From NCBI GenBank assembly GCA_963920665.1, contig OY987264.1:45814326-45878325 (forward strand): a stretch of 64,000 nucleotides of DNA, given 5' to 3'. The translations under genes and the position numbers were made by a program. Every line of letters starts with the position of its first letter. The first letter of the stretch is position 1. Origin of the DNA: Straminergon stramineum. Its lineage: Eukaryota > Streptophyta > Bryopsida > Hypnales > Calliergonaceae. Shown in pieces: positions 56,684 through 64,000 of the stretch. The notes below the pieces were generated by a model. The model saw nothing but the letters and a program-made list of their open reading frames with translations, did no database searches and was not told the origin of the DNA.

Positions 56684-59599
56684 AAGAGAGATAGTAGAAC
56701 CAAGCCACAGTAGAAGCATAGGGGGAAGTAGTCATAGGAAAGCACCCTCACAAACTCATTCTCTCCATGAAACCACTCTCCAACACAACAACAAATCAAG
56801 TGAAGGACGAAGGGAAGGAATTAATAGGAAGTTAAGAAAGGTCCTCCACCCATTAATAGTGGCTTGATAGACATGGGCATTAACCCCTAAAGTTCCTTGA
56901 CTATGTTTTCACCAAAAACGTTCCAAAACTGCCATTTTCAGCACAAGTACCAAATTTAAGAAAAAAAACATTTTTGAACACATATAACCGTAGGATCTTG
57001 TAGTAAGTTGTTTTGAAAGGATGTGGAAAAAATTTCAAAAATTTCCACCATGTGGATTGGAAGATATTAACATTTGAAGTGACAAAAATCAGTTTTTTTG
57101 CCCTGCAAAAAACCGGGCAGCAGCACTTCAGAAGGTCACATTTGTATGAAAAAATGTCCAAAATGGTGGTGAATCTTTGGATTCATTTTTTAAGGCAAGT
57201 TGTCTATCTTCTTGAAAATTTTCAAATCATTTGGAATTGTACAACATATAGGAAAAAAATAGAATGTAGAAAGAAGTAGAGAATAATTCAAATTACTAAA
57301 TTGTCAAAAATTTAATTATGGAATTGAAAAATGCCAATCCCAATGGTTGTAATGTTGTAATAAACAATCTACATCCTATGATTTTTTTTTTCAAAAAATA
57401 TAAAAAATTGAGTTAAATAGAGGACTTCAAAGTTTATTTTAGAGTACAAATTCCTTAAGTGCCCGCAAACTGAAATTCCTCATAACTTTCATCACATTGA
57501 TCAAAATGGACTGATTCAAAGCTTTCCCCATATATGTCAATATAGAAAACCAATTTCAAATTTTTATTTTTGAAAAAAGTGATTTTTTCAGATCTGCCCG
57601 AGCTGCCCGAGTTGAGAAACAAACAACATTTTGCATCATAACTTTTTACTTGTATACTCAAATGAATTGAAATTTAGCATGCATCAAAGATATTCCTCAT
57701 CCACACCTTGTCAAAAAATTTCAGCCTAAATGAGTCAAATCTCCGCTCACATGTACCTACCCAAAAAACTTATGTTGCCAAAAACACAAGGCCGGTCCTT
57801 TAGGGGTTAATTAGGAGGTAGTGGTAGTTTAAGGGGTAGTAGTCATTAATCCTTGAAGTCTATGTTAGTGGGGATAGTGCAATGAGGTAGGCATAAGTGG
57901 CCATTAACCACTTGGATTAGGGCTTTAGAAAGTCAGTGGCCGCCCCAACTACTACACTCCATGTAGAATGAGGATTAGAGTAGAAGGAAGGAAGGGAAAG
58001 AAAAGGAAGGAAAAGATGGGGAGTTAGCTCAGTGTGAGCCCTCAAGTTGGCACTTGGAACTCAAGGTTTTGTTTTTGTTTTTGTTTTGTTAATATTTTAG
58101 CATATTTATATACAAAAAGGCATAAAAAGAGTGTTTGAGTGGTATTTGGTAGAAGTCCTTACCAATGTAGTGAGGGGTCATCCTAGAAGTACGAAGTATA
58201 TAAATTACTCCAATTTCCTATTTCTAGTGCCTAGTTGAGAGATTGAAAGGTCAATTAAGTATTTCGGAGAGAATTAAGGGTCTGAGTGTTAGCTAGTCCT
58301 AGTAGTTGTCCATTCTAAACTAAGTCTTGTAAATGCATGTGACAAGTTGGATAGGTATATTTTAGGTCTAGAGAGTCTAGTATAGGTCACCATCCAATTC
58401 GTAAAGAATTTAGATTGGTAAATTCTTATTTGAAGGTAACTTATAGAAGAATGATCCAATTTGCAAATAAAGTGAGGGGAGAGTGACCGGAGTATGAAGA
58501 AAGGTGCTTTTACTCTAAAAGCATGCCAAGAGCCGACATTGGAGCCAGTTGTTCCAAAATTCCCTGATACAAGAATAATTTTCCCCTTAGGCGAAAATAA
58601 AAAGAAAATTGCTAATTTTAGCTTCCCTATGAATAGTGCAAAGTGAAATGTAATGTTGCACTTTGGTTTTGGGAGTTTCTTAGAAACTACCCAAAAAGTT
58701 TTGGATTTTTTTGAAACAATTACAATGACTCCATGGGAAGCTGTTGAACATGGTCATAAATTCCTAGAAATTACCCATGTTGCGATAAAATCCCACTAAA
58801 AATTAAAATAGGATTTTGTATGATAATAAAACTCCCTAAAAGGTTTGAAGACATTCTGACATTTCTATGTACCAGAATCAGCAGCGACATTGAACTTTTG
58901 AAGAATTTATAACTTGACGACGGATTGACCGATGTACCAGGAGTTGGTAGTGTCCAAATGATATGAATAAAGAGTCATTTCTTACTTCCACAAACCTTTC
59001 AAGTAACCCTAGCTAGACAAATTCCTCAAAAAAAAATTTGAAAAGTTAGAGTTTTGACTTTTCTTTGGAGTTACCGTAGGTTGATTTTACGCTTACAAAT
59101 AGTTGGGAAGAAGGAAGTAAGGAGTCCTCAAAACAAATTTGGATCTTCTTAATACAATGGCGCAATCATTTCTCAATTTGGAGTTGTTCCCTAGAAGATA
59201 GGAAGGGTCCAACAGTAGGTTTGACTTTTTTAGAGTAATTAGTAGTAATTCAAAGTTAATTTCACAAATATCTTTTGGAAAATTGAAGATTGGATTTGAG
59301 TAAGATCTCTTTTCTTGCGTAACAAGCCATCTTTGATCTAAAGAAAGACAATTTAGAAATACTTTGAGTTAATTAGCAAAATATCTAGGTTAATTAGGGT
59401 TATTTTTAAAATATCTTTGGGAAAAGATCTTGGATTGGATTTGGCCAAGATTTATTAGCTAATTGGAGAGGGTTTTAGAGAATTCTTCTATTAAACAAAG
59501 AATATTCAGAAAATATGTTAGGGTAGTTTAGGAAATATCTAGGGGTCGAAAGTAAATATTTTTCCATCGACAACTTACCAGAGAGGGGCCTAGAACTAA
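56684..59599. other. AT-rich region, no gene seen
   Basis: No ORF above background. There are purine-rich stretches near 57960-58020 and a GTTTTGTTTTTGTTTTT run near 58065-58090. Composition resembles old repeats, but no ends were found. Confidence 0.45.
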
Positions 59600-59692
59600 T
59601 ATAAAAGGCCCCCCTTGAGGTTGTCGATACCCTCATTCTGATAACTAAACTTTGTTTTTGTTTCTCATGTGCTACCAGCGTGGTAGAAGCAC
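59600..59692 (+). other. Possible LTR promoter and tRNA-primer-site relic
   Basis: TATAAAAGG at 59600-59608 is followed about 80 bp later by TGGTAGAAGCAC (59681-59692) and a CTAATCTAGGTCGAGATC-type sequence. Many plant LTR retrotransposons have TGGTATCAGAGC (initiator-Met primer site) just after the LTR, so this may be a decayed LTR/primer-site junction. No matching second LTR or polyprotein is seen in the window. Low confidence. Confidence 0.3.
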
Positions 59693-62126
59693 TAATCTAG
59701 GTCGAGATCTAACCCAATTTTCATTCTATTTCTTGTTTTGTACACTTTGAAAGATGAGAGGGTCCCTTCAAAGTGATTTATATTTGATTTCTTTGAGTCC
59801 TCCAAGTTAAGCCTCCATTTTCTTGGATTTGTGAGAGTTTTAGAAGGGATAGACCTTCAAACTCTAATTTCATTTAAGATTGCTTGAATACTAACAAATT
59901 ATGCTCATTACAACAAAATTTGGTGTTAATAGGCTTAAGGCAGCGAAGCTTGACTTTGCCAAAAGTTTATTAATCCAACCTTTGTCCAAGTTTCATTGTA
60001 TAATGCAAATTGGAACTTTAATTACTAAAATTCAATTTAAACGTTGTCATGCATACTTCCTTTAGTAATTAAACTTCAATACTTTGAAATTTTGAAGAAT
60101 TAATCTTTAATGTTCGGTTAAACACTGTTAAGTGTACCCTCTTTAAAAATTAAAACTTTCAAAATACTATTCTTTGACCATTAACACTGTGTATACTTGG
60201 GGTTGCCCTTGCATGACAAAGCTTTGACCTTGAAATTTCCAAAATTTATACTTGAAATCATTAGAAAAAAAAATTCTTTCTTTGCATGTTGGAAAAATGC
60301 CCTTGTAGGTGGAAATAATTTAGGTCATTTGATTTGTGAGAGAATGGAAGAAAAATGGTCAAAGTTCTTTAGTTTGAACTCTTGATAGAAACCTTAGTAG
60401 TAGTTAAAGAAAACCCAAAATTTAGATTAGTTTTCCCCTTAGTTAGAATTATTATAGTTACCTTGGAAGGAGAATTCCCATTAGATTAGAATACTTAATT
60501 CGCTTAATAGAATGTTAGTGTAGTTTTAATAAGTTTCCAAAAAATCCCCAAAAATTAGTTTAGTTTAACAATTAGTTTGATTTGCATCCATTTCCAAACT
60601 AAGGTAGTTTACTCTTATTGCGACCATCTTCTTCAAACAGCACAGTAGGCCCCTCTGAAACGGACAGTCAATGGTTCTAAAATGGAATGCTACAAATTTT
60701 AAAGCATAATTAAGATTTGTCAAGAGATGATTTATACTTTGCCAATGCATGCAATAAGAGTTAGAGAGGGTCCATTTAAAAGCCACGGTATGTCCACTTC
60801 CTTTTTCTAAATGAAAATTGATTGCCCAATTGCCTTCTTACAAATGGTAAAAGAATTTAGGGTCTGTTTAAGTTTAGTAATGGTTGCATTTAAGAACCTT
60901 GTATATTACTTTTTGAATGTCGCAGTGCTTATTTTGGTCAAGCCATATCTTTTTTCAGACTGCATGTGTGTGGTTTTTGCAAGGCCTATGATCACAAATA
61001 GGTGCCTACCATAGAATTCTTTGAAAATTCTTAAGTAATTCAAAAATGCTCCGAAAAATATGAAACCACTTGGGTTAGATTCCACATCAAATTTTCTTCA
61101 AGTGAAAAATAAAGAAAAATAATGCTATACATCTAAGAACCATGGAAAAGGCCGACCAGCCCTTAAATGGTCAATTTAAGAGCATACTACCATAGTATAA
61201 GCAATATAACCAATGAGTCGAGTAGGAGCACCCGGGTGACAAGAACGATCAGGACCACCAGAACAAGGGACGACTAGGATGAACAAAAGATAGACAACCA
61301 GGACGAACAGAAGATGGATGCCAACAACCAACGGACAAAGGGGATGCGGGGCACTGACTAAGAGCATCTCGCCACGTGGCGAGCTGATCAGGGAGTCAAA
61401 TAGGGAGCGGACCGGAAAGCTAGACAAGGAGTGGATAAGGAGTTGGATGATAAACATTTGATTACTAAAACTCAAAATTATAAGTATTGGTTCTCTCTAA
61501 TTTGGTAAGCATTAAGCCAAGGGAGTGGTAGCCACGTTCATAAAAATTTTGGTTTGTTTGCTAAAAATCAATTTAAACTCTCACTTCCTCCATATCTACT
61601 ACAAATCCTCATTTCTTGACAAGAAAACAACAAAACACAAACAAGAAAACAAGTAAGAGAAATGAAGTGAGGAAGATTTAGAAGTAGAAAGAAGGAAGGT
61701 GACAAAGAATCTTACAATTAATAAGGTACGAATTGATTTGATATTTTATTCTGTAAAACTATTCATTAATTTGTTGGTTAGTCATTATTTAGGATTTCTA
61801 TAAGAATTAGAAGGCTAGGCTTGGTTAAGTTTTGTTTTATTAGGCTTAATAGGACAAATAGATAAAGACAAAACACCAACTAATATCTCTTAGATGATTA
61901 GGAAAATTACAAAATAATTAGGAATTAATGAATTATTAGATTTGATTTGATTTAGCAAATTTAAAAAGTTTTGAGGTATTAAAATAATTTCTAATTCATT
62001 AGGATTTATTTTAAATACAACCAAAATTAATAAAATCCCATAACCATTAGTAGGAAAAGCAAAATTGAAATTGAAATACAACATTGAACGAGGATTAATT
62101 TCAAATAGCGTGATAGACTAGCAAAA
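59693..62126. other. AT-rich region, no gene seen
   Basis: A few short ORFs without recognisable content. The stretch 61180-61400 is less AT-rich (CAGGACGAACAGAAG-type repeats of about 25 bp near 61225-61315) but not coding by any motif I know. Confidence 0.4.
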
Positions 62127-62210
62127 ATGGAGGGTAAAGGAGTGGGTTACTATGAAACCATTCATCTCATGATCCTCGAGGACGGTACGATCGCTCCTTT
62201 CATGGGAAAG
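62127..62210 (+). CDS. Possible short first exon with splice donor
   Basis: ATG 62127 begins 28 codons (MEGKGVGYYETIHL, then MILEDGTIAPFMGK) ending exactly at AAG/GTATGT, a good plant 5' splice-donor match. The 84 bp are clearly richer in G+C than the surrounding DNA, as expected for an exon. No downstream exon was identified in the remaining 1.8 kb, and the protein is not recognised. It could be chance or a retroelement leader. Confidence 0.3.
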
Positions 62211-64000
62211 GTATGTGAAAATTCTTCATATTTTGTCTTTTTTAATTTTCAATTTGATTAAAATTTCACTCAAGATAAAAAAACTGTAAGAAACTTTAGG
62301 AAAATTAGAAAAGAAAATTAACATTTAAGAATTCCAATTAGATTTTAATTTAGGAAATGATTCAAAATTTAACCAATTAGATAAACCTTATTTGAAATTT
62401 GGATGAAAAATTAATATTTCTATCTAAAAGAATCAAACAAAGGAATATTAGAATCTTGGAAGAATTTGAGAATCTTAGAAATTATAATTGTTCGTTCAGA
62501 CTAAGAGTAATTAATGAATGAAATTTAATTTGTTAGACTTTTAAAACAAATTTCATTCATTAATAACTTTTCCTGAGGAATTTAGTCTTTTAGTATCTTC
62601 CCTTGTTGGGAGGGTAATTTTTCAGTTTTCATTTTTAAAATATAAAACCCTAAAAATAATAATTTTAGAGTAGAAAGTTTGATTTACGTTAGATTAGAAG
62701 ATAATCCAAAAGAATTTCAAAAGAATCTTTAAGGAATCATTTAAATTAGGAATCAATTATGGAATCTTTTAAAGATTCCAAAACCTCTTTTCATTTAAAA
62801 AATACTTTAATTTTAAATAAGAAAAGGTTGGATGAAGTTTGATCTTAATTTGGATGAAGTTCTTTGATTATTGGTCAAATTAGGTTTAAACTTAGAATTA
62901 GGTAACTAATATGATTAAAAAATCAACCCTAAAATTTAGATTTATTTCAATTAGTTTTACTATTTTTAATTCATGGATGAAGGTTGTGATGTAGTTTAGG
63001 GATCAATATTTCATCCATTCATTTCTTTTACTAGGAAAGTTAGAATTTAACTTCCTTTATCATTCTAGAAAGGGCAAATTACATTCTACAAGTTAAGTTA
63101 GATTGATTTTAGTTTGAATTTATCTTTTGATTAGGTATTTGATTTAGTTAACCATAGTTTAAAAGTTTAGGATTACATGATTTAAGTTCAATTTGGATAT
63201 TTAAAAATAGAGTGTCCATTGCTTGGAAGGCGCGAATTGAACTTAGATTAGAAACACCCTAAGGAAATTGAATTAACAAGACGTTAGAACCCGTGTGCAT
63301 GTTTTAACTCGAAGGGTGGAGCTTAAAACACTCACACTCCGCCAATTGTATTTACATCCAACATAAAAAGTTCATCTAAGCAATCATCTGACTCCACGAA
63401 GGTGATATGGCAGTGAGGGATGTGTTGAAAAGAAGTCTCAGGCACGTAGGAAAGAAACCTCGAGCCGAGGTTGGACACTAACACTCTTCTTTCCATTGTA
63501 GTTCACTTTATTCCATGAATATAGAGTAGGGCTGAGGTCTAGGGGTGAGTAGCATCCTTAGAATAGGAGGTTGGGTTAGGTTTAGCACTAGAGTCATAGA
63601 GTAGGCATTGAAGGGGTTCATGGAGTATAAAATATGCCCCAAATTGACTCATAACAAGGAAGTTATGAGCAGATGAAGTTTGAGATCCAAAATGGACAAA
63701 GTTGGATGAAATTCATTGATTCAAGTCCAAACTTGGAAGGCACATATTAGTCGATAGTATAGGAGTAGGGTTCAAAAATCAAGGTCGTTTGAATTCAAGA
63801 GAGGGTCCAAAAGGATGGATGAAGTTTAGGGAGCCTCTTCAAGGGCTAAACTTCATCCATCCGTAGCTCCTTGTCAGAACATCCAATTTCTGTGCATCTT
63901 AGGTTTTTAGAATTGCATGACCCAATCTACAAGATAATAGTAATAGATTTAGATCATTTTTAGTTCTACTAGAGAGCCACAACAGTCAAGGGATCGAGGT
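62211..64000. other. AT-rich region to the end of the window
   Basis: No confident feature. A short open stretch at about 63400-63480 (AVRDVLKRSLRHVGKK) is GC-richer than its surroundings but lacks clear splice sites. Confidence 0.4.

Noticed and set aside
58019..58070. tRNA-like A box (TTAGCTCAGTG)
   Set aside because: No matching B box (GGTTCGANTCC) and no foldable acceptor or anticodon arm nearby; not a tRNA and too weak for a SINE.
60197..61014. Short plus-strand ORFs of 60-70 codons
   Set aside because: Expected by chance in this length of AT-rich DNA; no motifs, no conserved composition.
63380..63480. Possible exon (AVRDVLKRSLRHVGKK)
   Set aside because: Short, no convincing acceptor, ends in a stop without further context; could not be linked to the candidate exon at 62127.

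Overview
The window looks like heterochromatic, transposon-packed DNA from a green plant with a large genome. Supporting signs are a plant-type hAT transposase with its DUF659-like core and C-terminal dimerisation domain, degenerate plant-telomere-type (TTTAGGG) tracts, proteins resembling 'putative plant transposon protein' families, and lesions dominated by C-to-T/G-to-A changes. A seed-free plant or charophyte alga is plausible, but the species cannot be fixed from the sequence. I see no convincingly intact host gene, no rRNA or tRNA gene and no CRISPR array.

Layout. 1-3177 and 13128-19265 are two copies, in inverted orientation, of a hAT-ended element carrying a degenerate protein-kinase-like gene. 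Between them lie a 212-bp tandem array interrupted by two other elements (4262-9259), a 56-bp minisatellite, and a coiled-coil pseudogene (10372-12091). 19266-24546 holds a Gly/Tyr-rich pseudogene on the minus strand, a long GCGGAC-rich minisatellite and AT-rich DNA. 28302-31428 is a long RING-like pseudogene. 36104-42996 is a hAT transposon with a recognisable transposase that is split by a later insertion. 43051-52591 is a three-element nest. 53032-56505 is another single element. 56506-64000 is AT-rich and almost featureless, with a faint LTR/primer-binding-site relic and one possible exon.

The dominant actors are two related families of ~3-3.5 kb units. Family 1 is seen at 5872-9259, 24547-27909, 37342-40726, 43051-52591, 45537-48922 and 49020-52356. 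Family 2 is seen at 4262-5871, 31985-36103, 32947-35819 and 53032-56505. Units start TGTC/TGTG and end mostly ..CA. Seven of them have clean 5-bp target-site duplications. Family 1 units carry a TATA box, and both families carry one long ORF (globular N-terminal domain, then a coiled coil). A ~300-bp downstream segment is shared by both families. I see no reverse transcriptase, integrase or transposase inside a unit. They are either very long solo LTRs with an LTR-encoded protein, or an unrecognised non-autonomous element class.

The second theme is hAT-type cargo. The kinase-like elements and the transposase locus share the terminus GTCAACCCTG. Tracts rich in GTCCGC/GCGGAC, which look like hAT subterminal arrays, lie next to most of the other broken genes. 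Three of those broken genes share an N-terminal domain but have different C-terminal halves, which suggests a family of gene-carrying elements mobilised by the hAT transposase.
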